From contig JBDIAV010000002.1 in assembly GCA_039812645.1 (NCBI GenBank), positions 31,456-95,455 of the forward strand: a stretch of 64,000 bases of DNA, read 5' to 3'. Position numbers and translations under genes: made by a program. The notes under the pieces were generated by a model, which was given only the letters and a program-made list of their open reading frames with translations, did no database searches and was not told where the DNA came from. Positions 44,924 through 54,317 of the stretch are shown here, piece after piece (the first letter of the stretch is position 1; every line of letters starts with the position of its first letter). This DNA comes from Ancrocorticia sp039812645 (GTDB taxonomy: Bacteria; Actinomycetota; Actinomycetes; Actinomycetales; Actinomycetaceae).

Positions 44924-46996
44924 TCAGGCGGCGGCGATGGACTCCTTAGCGGCAGCCACCACATGATCCACGGTGAAACCGAACTCCTTGAAGAGCCTGT
45001 CACCGGCGGCAGACGCGCCGTAGTGGTCAATGCCCACGCTGCGGCCAGCGTCGCCCACGTACTGGGCCCAGCCGAAGGTCGCGCCAGCCTCGACGGAGAC
45101 GCGAGCCTTGACGTCAGGCAGGATTACCGAGTTGCGGTACTCGGCGTCCTGAGCGGTGAACCACTCCAGGCAGGGCAGCGAGATAACGCGAGCGCCAATC
45201 CCTTCGGCCGCGAGAGCCTTCTGGGACTCAACGGCGAGGGAAACCTCGGAACCGGATGCCAGCAGCTGGACGTCTACGGTGCCGGTGGGGGAGTCAGATA
45301 GCACGTAGCCACCCTTGTCCACACCCTCGGCGCTGGTTCCCTCAAGAACCGGGAGGTTCTGACGCGACAGGATGATACCTGCTGGACCACCATCGCGGCG
45401 CTCCAAAATACCCTTCCAGGCGGCGGAGGTCTCGTTGGCGTCGGCTGGGCGCACAATATCGAGGCCGGGGATAGCGCGGTACGCCCACAGGTGCTCGATC
45501 GGCTGATGGGTGGGGCCATCCTCTCCGACACCGATGGAATCATGCGTCCACACGAAAATCGAGGGAATGTTCATGACGGCCGAGAGGCGGACCGCACCGC
45601 GCATGTAATCAGCAAACACAAAGAAGGTGCCACCGTAGGCACGGGTGAGGCCGTGCAGAACAATGCCGTTAACGATGGCGCCCATGCCGTGCTCGCGGAT
45701 ACCGAAGTGGAGGGTGCGGCCGTACTCGTGGCCCGACCAGTCCTCAGAGACGCGGTCAGCGGGCAGGAAGGATGGCTCGCCCTTCATCGTGGTGTTGTTC
45801 GAGCCTGCGAGATCGGCGGAACCGCCCCACAGCTCCGGCAGCACCGGGGCAAGCGCCGAGAGCACCTCACCGGAGGCGGCGCGGGTAGCAATAGACTTGC
45901 CGACCTCGAAGGTGGGGAGAACATCGTCCCAGCCCTCAGGCAGTTCCTTGGCAACGAGGCGGTTGAGAAGCGCGGAACGCTCCGGGTTAGCTTCGCGCCA
46001 TGCGGCGATCTGCTTATCCCACTCGCCGCGGGCTGCCGCAGCGTTATCCGCAGCCTGCTTGCGGGTGTGAGCAATGACGTCGTCGGCAACGTCGAAGGAC
46101 TTCTCCGGATCGAGTCCGAGAATCTTCTTGAGACCCGCGACCTCGTCGGCACCCAGGGCAGCACCGTGGGCGGCGCCGGTGCCCTGCTTGGTGGGGGAGG
46201 GCCACGCCATGATGGTCGACAGCTTAATGATGGACGGACGATCGGTGACGGTCTTCGCAGCTTCGATGGCAGCGTAGAGAGCGTTCACATCCTCGACGTA
46301 CTCTGAGCCACCATTGGTCCAGTCCACATGCTGGGTGTGCCAGCCGTAGGACGCGTAGCGCATGAGGACGTCCTCGGAGAAGGCAATGACGGTGTCATCT
46401 TCGATCGAGATACGGTTGTCGTCATAAATGAAGATGAGATTGCCCAGGTGCTGGGTACCTGCGAGTGAGCAGGCCTCGGAGGTGACGCCCTCTTCGAGGC
46501 AGCCTTCGCCGCCCACCACGTAAACGAAATGATCGAAGGGGGACTCGCCATTGGGGGTGTCGGGATCGAGCAGTCCACGTTCACGGCGGCTAGCCATAGC
46601 CATGCCTACCGCGGAGGCGAGGCCCTGACCGAGCGGTCCGGTGGTCATCTCAACGCCCTTGGTGTGACCGTACTCCGGGTGTCCCGGCGTGAGGGAACCC
46701 CAGGTGCGCAGAGAAGCGATGTCCTCCAACTCCAGGCCGTAGCCTGCGAGATACAGCTGGTTGTAAAGAGTGAGCGAGGAGTGACCGATCGACAGCACGA
46801 AACGGTCACGACCAATCCAGTTGGGGTCAGCCGGGTCATGGCGCATAACCTTCTGGAAAAGGGTATAGGCCAGGGGTGAGAGGGAAATTGCAGTTCCCGG
46901 GTGGCCGTTGCCGACCTTCTGCACGGCATCCGCCGCCAGAGCGCGACCAACATCTACAGCGCGCTGATCGAGATCGGTCCAATTGAGCTCCGCCAT
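44924..46996 (-). CDS. tkt: Transketolase
   Basis: A thiamine-diphosphate enzyme moving two-carbon units between sugar phosphates. Length 690, usual for the bacterial enzyme. The N-terminal substrate region GNGHPGTAISLSPLAY, the central pyrimidine-binding domain (FGIREHGMGAIVNG) and the C-terminal domain are complete. The cofactor motif normally reads GDG or SDGD; here it is GGEGCLEEGV, so the magnesium-binding Asp appears replaced by Glu, followed by DDNRIS. The start ATG at 46996 has AAGGAG upstream. No transaldolase gene is adjacent, although tkt-tal pairs are common. Confidence 0.95.
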   Translation of the reverse strand: MAELNWTDLDQRAVDVGRALAADAVQKVGNGHPGTAISLSPLAYTLFQKVMRHDPADPNWIGRDRFVLSIGHSSLTLYNQLYLAGYGLELEDIASLRTWGSLTPGHPEYGHTKGVEMTTGPLGQGLASAVGMAMASRRERGLLDPDTPNGESPFDHFVYVVGGEGCLEEGVTSEACSLAGTQHLGNLIFIYDDNRISIEDDTVIAFSEDVLMRYASYGWHTQHVDWTNGGSEYVEDVNALYAAIEAAKTVTDRPSIIKLSTIMAWPSPTKQGTGAAHGAALGADEVAGLKKILGLDPEKSFDVADDVIAHTRKQAADNAAAARGEWDKQIAAWREANPERSALLNRLVAKELPEGWDDVLPTFEVGKSIATRAASGEVLSALAPVLPELWGGSADLAGSNNTTMKGEPSFLPADRVSEDWSGHEYGRTLHFGIREHGMGAIVNGIVLHGLTRAYGGTFFVFADYMRGAVRLSAVMNIPSIFVWTHDSIGVGEDGPTHQPIEHLWAYRAIPGLDIVRPADANETSAAWKGILERRDGGPAGIILSRQNLPVLEGTSAEGVDKGGYVLSDSPTGTVDVQLLASGSEVSLAVESQKALAAEGIGARVISLPCLEWFTAQDAEYRNSVILPDVKARVSVEAGATFGWAQYVGDAGRSVGIDHYGASAAGDRLFKEFGFTVDHVVAAAKESIAAA

Positions 46997-47141
46997 CGCA
47001 GCATCTCCTTAGTTTCTGTTTCAGTGCAAGCGCCCCACTCCGTCGGAGCGCTTCTGGCCATCGTCGAGACCATACATATCCAAGGGTACAGGTCAGAGGG
47101 CTCGTTCGTGCCAACTGACAAGCCTATGGCTGCCGGAAGCT

Positions 47142-47147
47142 TACACT
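47142..47147 (+). promoter_or_regulatory. -10 box of xerD, possibly leaderless
   Basis: TACACT ends six bases before the ATG at 47154, with no ribosome site between. Confidence 0.45.
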
Positions 47148-47153
47148 TGGTCC

Positions 47154-48086
47154 ATGGCCCTCGCACCCGTGAATATCCCCGGTTCTACGCCCCTAGCTCG
47201 GGCAGCGCGCCAGTATCTCGACCATCTGATGGTGGAACGCTCGCTGTCAGTGAACACACTTGCAGCTTATGGCCGTGATCTCGGGAAATATCTCAGCCAT
47301 CTGGAAGCCCGTGGTATTAGTTCACCCTCGGATGTGACCCGTGAGGATGTGGCCTCCTTTCCGGAGTCGCTTCAGCGGATGGCGCTGGCAAGCGTTGCAC
47401 GCTCAATGACGAGTGCCCGTTCCTTCCACCGTTTCTTATATGAGGAAGGGCTCACCGCAGCGGACCCAGCGGCGGATGTGCAGCCTCCGAAAATTCCCCA
47501 ACGGCTCCCACAGGGGCTGACGGTCGAGGAAGTTAACCTTCTTCTCGATGTGGCGGGCATCGGAGAAGGTCCCGTCCCGTTGCGGGATCGTGCTCTCTTG
47601 GAGTTCCTCTACGGCACCGGTGCACGCATCTCCGAGGCGGTGGATCTCAACATTGACGATCTCGATACTCGAACTCGGCAGGTACGGCTTTTTGGCAAGG
47701 GCCGTAAGGAGCGCGTTCTTCCCCTGGGCACCTATGCTATCGAGGCGCTGGAGGCTTATCTCGTGCGCGGCCGACCCGAGTTGGCGACGCGAGGAAGCGG
47801 TACCCCCGCGGTTTTCCTCAATACCCGAGGCCGTAAACTCTCCCGTCAGAGTGCCTGGGGAATCTTGCAAGACGTGGCCGGACGAGCACAGCTCACCACA
47901 CACATATCTCCTCACAGCCTGCGACATTCCTTTGCCACCCACCTGCTGGAGGGTGGAGCGGACGTGCGGATCGTCCAGGAAATGCTGGGCCATTCTTCCG
48001 TCACCACCACGCAGATCTATACACACGTCAGCCGCGACACGGTGCGAGAGGTCTATGCATCGTCGCATCCTCGGGCGATCTCTTAG
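47154..48086 (+). CDS. xerD: Tyrosine recombinase XerD
   Basis: Resolves chromosome dimers at dif with XerC near the septum. The 310-residue protein has an N-terminal SAM-like core-binding domain (about 14-100) and a C-terminal catalytic domain. The active-site residues are Arg in GTGARISEA, Lys in LFGKGRKER, His/Arg in SPHSLRHSFATHLL, His in MLGHSS and the nucleophile Tyr in IYTHVS. It heads the conserved group with parA, scpA, scpB and rluB, divergent from tkt. This location and sequence favour XerD over a phage integrase. Confidence 0.93.
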   Translation: MALAPVNIPGSTPLARAARQYLDHLMVERSLSVNTLAAYGRDLGKYLSHLEARGISSPSDVTREDVASFPESLQRMALASVARSMTSARSFHRFLYEEGLTAADPAADVQPPKIPQRLPQGLTVEEVNLLLDVAGIGEGPVPLRDRALLEFLYGTGARISEAVDLNIDDLDTRTRQVRLFGKGRKERVLPLGTYAIEALEAYLVRGRPELATRGSGTPAVFLNTRGRKLSRQSAWGILQDVAGRAQLTTHISPHSLRHSFATHLLEGGADVRIVQEMLGHSSVTTTQIYTHVSRDTVREVYASSHPRAIS

Positions 48087-48099
48087 GTATTGTTGGAGC

Positions 48100-48951
48100 G
48101 TGACTAATGAAGACACTCTGAATTCCGACTCCACCGAACGCGATTTCCCGGAGCCCGCACCGCTGGAAACGCACGGTCCCGCTCGCATTATTGCGATGTC
48201 GAACCAAAAGGGAGGCGTCGGAAAAACGACGACGACGATCAATCTCGCCGCCGCTTTGGCCGAGTACGGACGTCGCGTCCTCATTGTCGATTTTGATCCT
48301 CAGGGCGCAGCAAGCGCTGGTCTGGGCGTCAACGCGCGCGCCATGGAGCGTACGATTTACAACGAGTTGATCTCAGCTAAACCGAATATTCGCGAGATTA
48401 TCGTTCCCACTGGAGTCCCAAATCTGGATATCATTCCAGCCAATATTGATCTCTCGGCGGCCGAGATCATTCTTATTAACGAGGTAGCTCGTGAGCAGGC
48501 GCTCTCGCGCGTATTGCGGCCTGTCGTTGATGACTATGACCTCATTATTATCGACTGTCAGCCGTCGCTCGGATTACTTACCGTCAATGCGCTCACTGCC
48601 GCACACGGTGTCTTCATTCCACTGGAGGCCGAGTATTTCGCGATGCGCGGAGTAGCCCTCCTGACGGAGCAGATCGAGCGAGTGCAGGACCGTCTCAATC
48701 CGCGCCTTCAGCTCGACGGCGTCCTGCTCACCATGGTTGATATGCGCACGTTGCATTCGCGAGAGGTGATGTCCTCGGTGCGCCAAGGCTTCGGAGACAA
48801 GGTGTATGACACCTACATTTCCCGCACGGTGAAATTCCCTGATGCCACGATTGCTGCTCAGCCCATCACCGAGTACGCGCCATCGCACGCGGCCGCAGAA
48901 GCGTATCGCCACCTGGCACGTGAAGTGATCGCCAAGGGGCAGTGCGCCTGA
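48100..48951 (+). CDS. ParA/Soj-family ATPase
   Basis: A 283-residue P-loop ATPase of the ParA/MinD superfamily with the deviant Walker A motif SNQKGGVGKTTT near residue 40, IVDFDPQGAAS, and Walker B DLIIIDCQPSLG. In this conserved location, between xerD and scpA, ParA-like proteins are thought to aid chromosome segregation, separate from the parAB pair near the origin. The GTG start at 48100 gives a 39-residue lead before the P-loop; GGAG is only one base from it, so the start is not certain. No ParB lies nearby. It overlaps scpA by ten bases. Confidence 0.9.
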   Translation: MTNEDTLNSDSTERDFPEPAPLETHGPARIIAMSNQKGGVGKTTTTINLAAALAEYGRRVLIVDFDPQGAASAGLGVNARAMERTIYNELISAKPNIREIIVPTGVPNLDIIPANIDLSAAEIILINEVAREQALSRVLRPVVDDYDLIIIDCQPSLGLLTVNALTAAHGVFIPLEAEYFAMRGVALLTEQIERVQDRLNPRLQLDGVLLTMVDMRTLHSREVMSSVRQGFGDKVYDTYISRTVKFPDATIAAQPITEYAPSHAAAEAYRHLAREVIAKGQCA

Positions 48952-49694
48952 GCGAGAGCGACGGCGCATTCGCCGTCACTCTTGATGTCTTTTCCGGCCC
49001 CTTCTCGGTCCTGCTTTCACTCATTTCCAAGCGCCGTCTCGACGTCACGGAGGTGGCGTTGGCCGAGGTCACGGACGAGTTCATCGCTTTTATTCGCTCG
49101 CACAGCGTCTATAATCTGTCACAGGCGAGCGAGTTCTTGGTGGTTGCGGCAACACTGTTGGATCTCAAGGCGGCCCGCCTGCTACCCGGCTGCGAGGAAT
49201 CCGAAGAAGAGCTCGAACTCTTGGAGCAGCGCGACCTGTTGTTCGCGAAGTTGTTGCAGTACCGAGCCTATAAGCGCGCGTCGCAGCGTTTCATGCGCAC
49301 TATGGCGAGCCAGGCACGCGCATACCCTCGCGATGTGCCGCTTGATCCTGAGTTTGTTGGGTTGATCCCTAGGCTTCGGCTGAATCTGGCGCCCGAGGAG
49401 CTGGCCTTACTTGCGTTCCAGGCCTTTTCTCGTGATCAAAGCGAGCCAACCGTGAGCCTGGAACATCTTCATCACCCACGTGTCTCGGTGTCTAGCCAGA
49501 TCACGTATGTTTGTGAGATTCTCCGTCAGCGAGGATCCGCAACGTTTTCGCAGCTCTGCGCGGATGCCCTCAACCGGCAAACGGTGGTTTCTCGGTTTAT
49601 GGCAATCCTCGAACTTATTCGTCGCGGAGAGATTCGCGTCGAACAGTCGGATGCCTTGGAAACCTTAACTATCGCTTTGGAGGAGACATCATGA
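48942..49694 (+). CDS. scpA: Segregation and condensation protein A
   Basis: The kleisin subunit of the bacterial SMC condensin complex. The 250-residue protein starts with the SMC-binding region FSGPFSVLLSLISKRRLDVTEV (split here only by family variation). The middle ASEFLVVAATLLDLKAARLL is the family signature, and the C-terminal winged helix is about 185-245. The start is GTG at 48942 with AAGGGG just upstream, inside the parA gene. It overlaps scpB by ATGA, so the two are coupled. Confidence 0.93.
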   Translation: MRLSESDGAFAVTLDVFSGPFSVLLSLISKRRLDVTEVALAEVTDEFIAFIRSHSVYNLSQASEFLVVAATLLDLKAARLLPGCEESEEELELLEQRDLLFAKLLQYRAYKRASQRFMRTMASQARAYPRDVPLDPEFVGLIPRLRLNLAPEELALLAFQAFSRDQSEPTVSLEHLHHPRVSVSSQITYVCEILRQRGSATFSQLCADALNRQTVVSRFMAILELIRRGEIRVEQSDALETLTIALEETS

Positions 49695-50251
49695 GAGAGC
49701 AAGACCTTGCTGCCGTTGAGGCGATTCTTCTCGTCGTCGCCTCACCGATTTCTGCCGCGGATATTGGGCGCGCCACCGGACTTACCGACGACGCCGCTCT
49801 CGAACTCCTGCTCGCCCTCCAAGCGGAATACTCGGGCGCGAGTGGTGGTCGCCGTCGGGGATGTCAACTACGCGAGGTGGCCGGGGGCTGGAGGCTTTAT
49901 ACGAACCCGGATTACGCCGACGTCGTCGCCGGATTTGTCACACGGGAGAACTCGGCGAAGCTCTCGACGGCCGCACTTGAGACGCTCGCCATTGTGGCGT
50001 ACCGCCAACCTGTCTCTCGGGCGCAGATTGCGGCGATCAGAGGTGTTAGTGTAGATTCCGTCGTTCGCACATTGATGATGCGCGGATTGATTGCTGAGGT
50101 CGGTGACCGAAGCTCCGGTGCCGTTCTTTACGGCACTACCCCTTTCTTCCTGGAGATCATGGGGATGAATACTCTGGAAGAACTTGAACCGCTGGCGCCG
50201 TTGGTGCCGGACCTGTCCGAATTGGACGAAACAGAACAGGAATTGCGATGA
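49691..50251 (+). CDS. scpB: Segregation and condensation protein B
   Basis: Partner of ScpA in the SMC complex: two winged-helix domains in 186 residues. Seen: AVEAILLVVASPISAADIG at the start, the helix-turn-helix LSTAALETLAIVAYRQPVSR near 95, and RGVSVDSVVRTLMMRGLI in the second domain. It overlaps scpA and rluB by four bases each. Confidence 0.94.
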   Translation: MREQDLAAVEAILLVVASPISAADIGRATGLTDDAALELLLALQAEYSGASGGRRRGCQLREVAGGWRLYTNPDYADVVAGFVTRENSAKLSTAALETLAIVAYRQPVSRAQIAAIRGVSVDSVVRTLMMRGLIAEVGDRSSGAVLYGTTPFFLEIMGMNTLEELEPLAPLVPDLSELDETEQELR

Positions 50252-50994
50252 GCAGCCCTACTATTGACCCCCGCGGTGAGCGCCTCCAGAAGGTTATGGC
50301 TCACGCCGGCGTCGGATCACGCCGTTTGTGCGAACACCTTATTGAGCAGGGACGAGTTGAGGTGGACGGCAAGATCGTCACTCGGCTCGGCATTCGTGTT
50401 GATCCTTCTAAGGTGTCCATTCACGTGGATGGTATGCCCATCCAGATTGATGACACCAAACTGACGATTGCGTTGTACAAGCCACCGGCCGTCGTTTCTA
50501 CCATGGAAGATGACATGGGTCGGCCCGGCCTGTCCCAGTACGTCACCGAGATTCCCACGCGTCTTTACCACGTGGGCCGTCTCGACCAGGATACCGAGGG
50601 ACTTATTTTGCTCTCGAACGACGGCGAACTGACCCACCGCCTCACGCACCCCTCCTACGAGGTGCCCAAGACGTATATTGCGCGCGTTGAAGGCCAGGTC
50701 ACCCGAGGTCTTGGTCGCGTTCTCACCGACGGCATCACGCTGGAGGACGGCCCCATCAAGGTGGACAAGTTTGTCCTGCGTGAGGCTGCTCAGCGCAACT
50801 CGATCGTCGAGATTACGCTGCATTCGGGCCGTAATCGCATCGTCCGCCGCATCATGGATGAGGTGGGTCATCCAGTCATGGAGCTCGTGCGTACCAAGTT
50901 CGGCACCATTGAGGTGGGACGGCTCAAGCCGGGCCGCACCCGTGTTATTGCTGGCAATGAGCTGAGCGCGCTCATGCATTCCGTCGGGATGTGA
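50248..50994 (+). CDS. rluB: 23S rRNA pseudouridine synthase, RsuA/RluB family
   Basis: A 248-residue RNA-modifying enzyme. An S4 RNA-binding domain (ERLQKVMAHAGVGSRRLCEH to about residue 70) is followed by the catalytic domain with the nucleophilic Asp in GRLDQDTEGLILLSNDG and NRIVRRIMDEVGHPV near the end. RluB modifies helix 69/80-region uridines of 23S rRNA in other bacteria; the exact position here is inferred from family and context. ATGA overlap with scpB; the tyrA-cmk gene starts one base after its stop. Confidence 0.92.
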   Translation: MSSPTIDPRGERLQKVMAHAGVGSRRLCEHLIEQGRVEVDGKIVTRLGIRVDPSKVSIHVDGMPIQIDDTKLTIALYKPPAVVSTMEDDMGRPGLSQYVTEIPTRLYHVGRLDQDTEGLILLSNDGELTHRLTHPSYEVPKTYIARVEGQVTRGLGRVLTDGITLEDGPIKVDKFVLREAAQRNSIVEITLHSGRNRIVRRIMDEVGHPVMELVRTKFGTIEVGRLKPGRTRVIAGNELSALMHSVGM

Positions 50995-50995
50995 G

Positions 50996-52765
50996 ATGAG
51001 AGCACCCGTCCGAATTATCGGCACCGGGTTGCTCGGTGCCTCACTCGGTTTACGCCTGCGCCAGTTGGGCGTGCCAGTGCAGCTTGAGGATATGTCCTTG
51101 GCAGCCCAGGCTCTCGCGCGCGATCTGGGTGCCGGAGAGATCGCGGGCCCGGACGATCCGGAGCCCGGACTAGTTGTGGTGGCTACGCCGCCGGATGTTG
51201 CCTCGCGCGTGGTGGTCTCCGCCTTGGAACGCTACCCGAATGCGTGGGTGACCGATGTGGCATCGGTCAAGCAACGGGTGGTGGACGAGGTGGATGCCTC
51301 CCCAATGTCCGATCGTTACGTTGGTTCCCATCCGATGGCCGGTCGTGAGCGATCCGGGGCCATCGCGGCGGACGCGGATCTTTTTGCGGGACGCCCGTGG
51401 GTCATCACCGCGGGGGCACGTACCCGTCCCGAGCTCGTCCAGGCGATGCAGCAGTTGGCACTCGATGCTGGTTCGCTTCCTATCATCATGGAGCCCTCCC
51501 AGCATGACCGTTCGGTAGCGCTCGTTTCGCACATGCCGCAGTTGGTGTCTTCCCTTGTGGCGGGTGCCCTGCGCAAGGCGCCAGGCGAAGCACTGGAGTT
51601 GGCGGGCCAAGGCTTGCGCGATGTCACCCGAATCGCGCACTCGGATTCGTCATTATGGGCCACTATCATTGCGGGAAATGCTCCCGCGGTGACGGATGTG
51701 CTGCGTGGCGTCAATTTTGAGCTGAGCCGCCTCATTGCGGCGCTGGAGCCGGGTTCCGACGATCCGTTCGCACCGGGAGTGCTTGCTGGCGTTTCTCACG
51801 CGATTCTGCGTGGCAACGAGGGTGTCAGCCGGATTCCCGGAAAGCATGGAGGTGCGCCGCGGCGCTACTCCGAAGTGATTGTGCTTATTCCGGACAAGCC
51901 GGGTGAGCTGGGCCGTCTCTTCGGCGAGATCGGCGATATTGGCGTCAATATTGAAGACTTCCAGTTGGAGCATTCGTTTGGCCAGAGTGTTGGCCGCGCG
52001 ATGGTGTCAGTGGTACCGAGCCAGGCGGGGCATCTGGCACGCTCGTTGGAGCAGCGCGGCTGGCAGGTCATCATCGAAGGAGAGGAAAAGCAGATGGGTG
52101 TTGTTATTGCGCTGGATGGGCCATCCGGTTCGGGCAAGTCGACGGTTTCCCGCCGGGTTGCTACCAAGCTCGGTCTGGCTTACCTGGACACCGGTGCTAT
52201 GTACCGTGCCGCCGCATGGTGGTGCGATCATCAAGGCATCGATCTTGACGATCAGGCTGCCGTTGCCGCCGCAACCGTGCAGATGCCGCTGCAGATGCCT
52301 CTCGACCCAGAGAATCAGACCATCGAATGCGGTGGTGTGGACATCACCCAGGCGATTCGCGCGTCGGAGCTGTCCAAAGTGGTCTCCAAAGTCGCGACGA
52401 ATCTGGAGGTACGTGCCGAGTTGAAGCGCCGCCAGCGCCAGATCATTGCAGCTGCCACGCAGGGCATTGTTGCTGAGGGACGTGACATCACCACGGTGGT
52501 GGCCCCCGACGCCGACGTCCGAGTCCTGCTGACCGCTTCCGAGGAAGCTCGGCTCGCACGCCGCGCCCTTGAGGTGCGGGGAAGCGCGGACGCTGCCGCC
52601 ATTGCGGCCACCCGAGACGAAGTAGTGCGCCGCGACGCGGACGATTCCACTGTCTCGCAGTTCATGACGGCGCAAGACGGCGTCACCACCGTTGACTCAT
52701 CATCGCTGTCGATCGACGACGTGGTGGATGCTGTCATCTCGCTGATTCCGGAGGATATGCGATGA
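50996..52765 (+). CDS. Prephenate dehydrogenase - cytidylate kinase fusion
   Basis: One 589-residue frame encodes two enzymes. Residues 1-290 are prephenate dehydrogenase (TyrA; tyrosine synthesis): NAD-binding GTGLLGASLGLRL at 9-21 and VGSHPMAGRERSG near 109. Residues about 293-364 are an ACT domain (VLIPDKPGELGRLFGEIG), typically a tyrosine sensor. Residues 367-589 are cytidylate kinase (Cmk): P-loop GPSGSGKS at 375-382, YLDTGAMYRAAAWW, and GRDITTVVAPDADVR. There is no stop between them. Met367 (ATG 52094) is preceded by AAGGAG at 52077-52082, so free Cmk may also be made. In related genomes these are usually adjacent separate genes. It overlaps der by ATGA. Confidence 0.93.
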   Translation: MRAPVRIIGTGLLGASLGLRLRQLGVPVQLEDMSLAAQALARDLGAGEIAGPDDPEPGLVVVATPPDVASRVVVSALERYPNAWVTDVASVKQRVVDEVDASPMSDRYVGSHPMAGRERSGAIAADADLFAGRPWVITAGARTRPELVQAMQQLALDAGSLPIIMEPSQHDRSVALVSHMPQLVSSLVAGALRKAPGEALELAGQGLRDVTRIAHSDSSLWATIIAGNAPAVTDVLRGVNFELSRLIAALEPGSDDPFAPGVLAGVSHAILRGNEGVSRIPGKHGGAPRRYSEVIVLIPDKPGELGRLFGEIGDIGVNIEDFQLEHSFGQSVGRAMVSVVPSQAGHLARSLEQRGWQVIIEGEEKQMGVVIALDGPSGSGKSTVSRRVATKLGLAYLDTGAMYRAAAWWCDHQGIDLDDQAAVAAATVQMPLQMPLDPENQTIECGGVDITQAIRASELSKVVSKVATNLEVRAELKRRQRQIIAAATQGIVAEGRDITTVVAPDADVRVLLTASEEARLARRALEVRGSADAAAIAATRDEVVRRDADDSTVSQFMTAQDGVTTVDSSSLSIDDVVDAVISLIPEDMR

Positions 52766-54234
52766 GTGAAGAAATTTTTGACGACGCCCTAGAGGCCGAC
52801 GACGAGCTACAGGTCGAGCTGCTACGTGGCAACCTGGAGGATTACGACCTCTCGGAGGAGGATCTCGCGGTCCTGACCGATGAGGATTTCTTCTGGGAAC
52901 AGGAAGAGCAGCAAGGTCTGCCCGTGCTCGCCATCATTGGCCGCCCCAACGTGGGCAAGTCAACGCTGGTTAATCGCATCGTAGGCCGCCGCGTCGCCGT
53001 CGTCCAAGACACCCCGGGTGTGACACGCGATCGTGTCTCCTATCAGGCAAGCTGGAACGGACGTGACTTCACCCTGCTTGATACCGGTGGCTGGGAAGCC
53101 GACGTCGCCGGAATCGACGCCTCGGTGGCGCGCCAGGCTGAAGCAGCGATCGAGTTCTGCGACGCCGTCGTCCTGGTGGTGGACTCAACCGTGGGTATCA
53201 CCAACACGGACGAGCAGCTTGTACGCCTGCTGCGCCGTTCCAAGCGCCCGGTGATTCTTGCCGCCAATAAGGTGGACTCACCGATGCAGGAATCTGACGC
53301 TGCCGTATTGTGGGCTCTGGGATTGGGCGAGCCGTACCCGATCTCCGCTATGCATGGCCGCGGTATTGGAGATTTGCTCGATGCCGCACTTCAGGCGCTG
53401 CCCGAGCAGTCAGCCGTGGCAGCTCCCGCGCCGCGGCACGGCCCGCGTCGGATTGCCCTCGTCGGACGTCCGAACGTTGGTAAGTCGTCGCTGCTCAATA
53501 AGCTGGCCCGGTCGGAACGCGTGGTGGTTGATCCCATCGCGGGAACCACACGCGATCCAGTGGACGAAAACATTGAACTTGACGGCGATGTGTGGACCTT
53601 CGTGGACACCGCTGGTATTCGCCGTCGCGTACATCAAACGTCCGGAGCGGACTACTATGCGTCACTGCGCACGCAGGCCGCCATCGACAAGGCAGAACTG
53701 GGCCTTGTGCTCATTGACGCCTCGGTCAACCTCACCGAGCAGGACATCCGTGTCATGCAGCAGGTGGTAGACGCTGGCCGCGCGCTGGTGATCGTCTGCA
53801 ACAAGTGGGACCTGGTGGATGACGAGCGCCGTATGGAGCTTGATCGGGAACTGGAACGTGAACTGGTGCAGTTACGCTGGGCCGAGCGCGTCAACCTGTC
53901 CGCAATGACCGGGTGGCATACCAACCGTCTGACGCGTGCCATGCATGAGGCGCTTGATTCGTGGGAGACGCGCATCCCTACGGGCAAGCTCAACTCGTTC
54001 CTGGGAGAGCTGTCGGCCGCGCATCCGCATCCGGTACGCGGCGGAAAGCAGCCGCGAATTCTCTTTGCCACCCAGGTGGCGTCGCGGCCGCCGCGCTTTG
54101 TGCTTTTTGCGTCGGGCTTCATTGAGGCGGGTTACCGCCGTTACATTGAGAACCAGCTGCGCGAAACCTTCGGCTTCACGGGAACACCGATTCAGATTTC
54201 GGTGCGTGTGCGGGAAAAGCGCAAGCGCAAGTAG
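52762..54234 (+). CDS. der: Ribosome-associated GTPase Der (EngA)
   Basis: A 490-residue GTPase with two G domains in tandem, needed for 50S assembly. First domain: GRPNVGKSTLVN near 61, DTPGVTRDR and NKVD. Second domain: GRPNVGKSSLLN near 235, DTAGIRRR and NKWD. The KH-like C-terminal domain follows. An acidic N-terminal extension of about 50 residues is typical of actinobacterial Der. The ATG overlaps the fusion gene by four bases. Two hairpins follow the stop. Confidence 0.96.
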   Translation: MSEEIFDDALEADDELQVELLRGNLEDYDLSEEDLAVLTDEDFFWEQEEQQGLPVLAIIGRPNVGKSTLVNRIVGRRVAVVQDTPGVTRDRVSYQASWNGRDFTLLDTGGWEADVAGIDASVARQAEAAIEFCDAVVLVVDSTVGITNTDEQLVRLLRRSKRPVILAANKVDSPMQESDAAVLWALGLGEPYPISAMHGRGIGDLLDAALQALPEQSAVAAPAPRHGPRRIALVGRPNVGKSSLLNKLARSERVVVDPIAGTTRDPVDENIELDGDVWTFVDTAGIRRRVHQTSGADYYASLRTQAAIDKAELGLVLIDASVNLTEQDIRVMQQVVDAGRALVIVCNKWDLVDDERRMELDRELERELVQLRWAERVNLSAMTGWHTNRLTRAMHEALDSWETRIPTGKLNSFLGELSAAHPHPVRGGKQPRILFATQVASRPPRFVLFASGFIEAGYRRYIENQLRETFGFTGTPIQISVRVREKRKRK

Positions 54235-54255
54235 GTTCACGAACAGACGCGATAT

Positions 54256-54286
54256 GAAGGGGACGAGCACAGGGTTCGTCCCCTTC
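54256..54286 (+). terminator. Terminator of the xerD-der cluster
   Basis: Eleven-base arms (GAAGGGGACGA and complement) with a 9-base loop, then TCGTTCCTTCTTGTT. Confidence 0.85.
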
Positions 54287-54317
54287 TCGTTCCTTCTTGT
54301 TGGAGAATGGACGTTCC

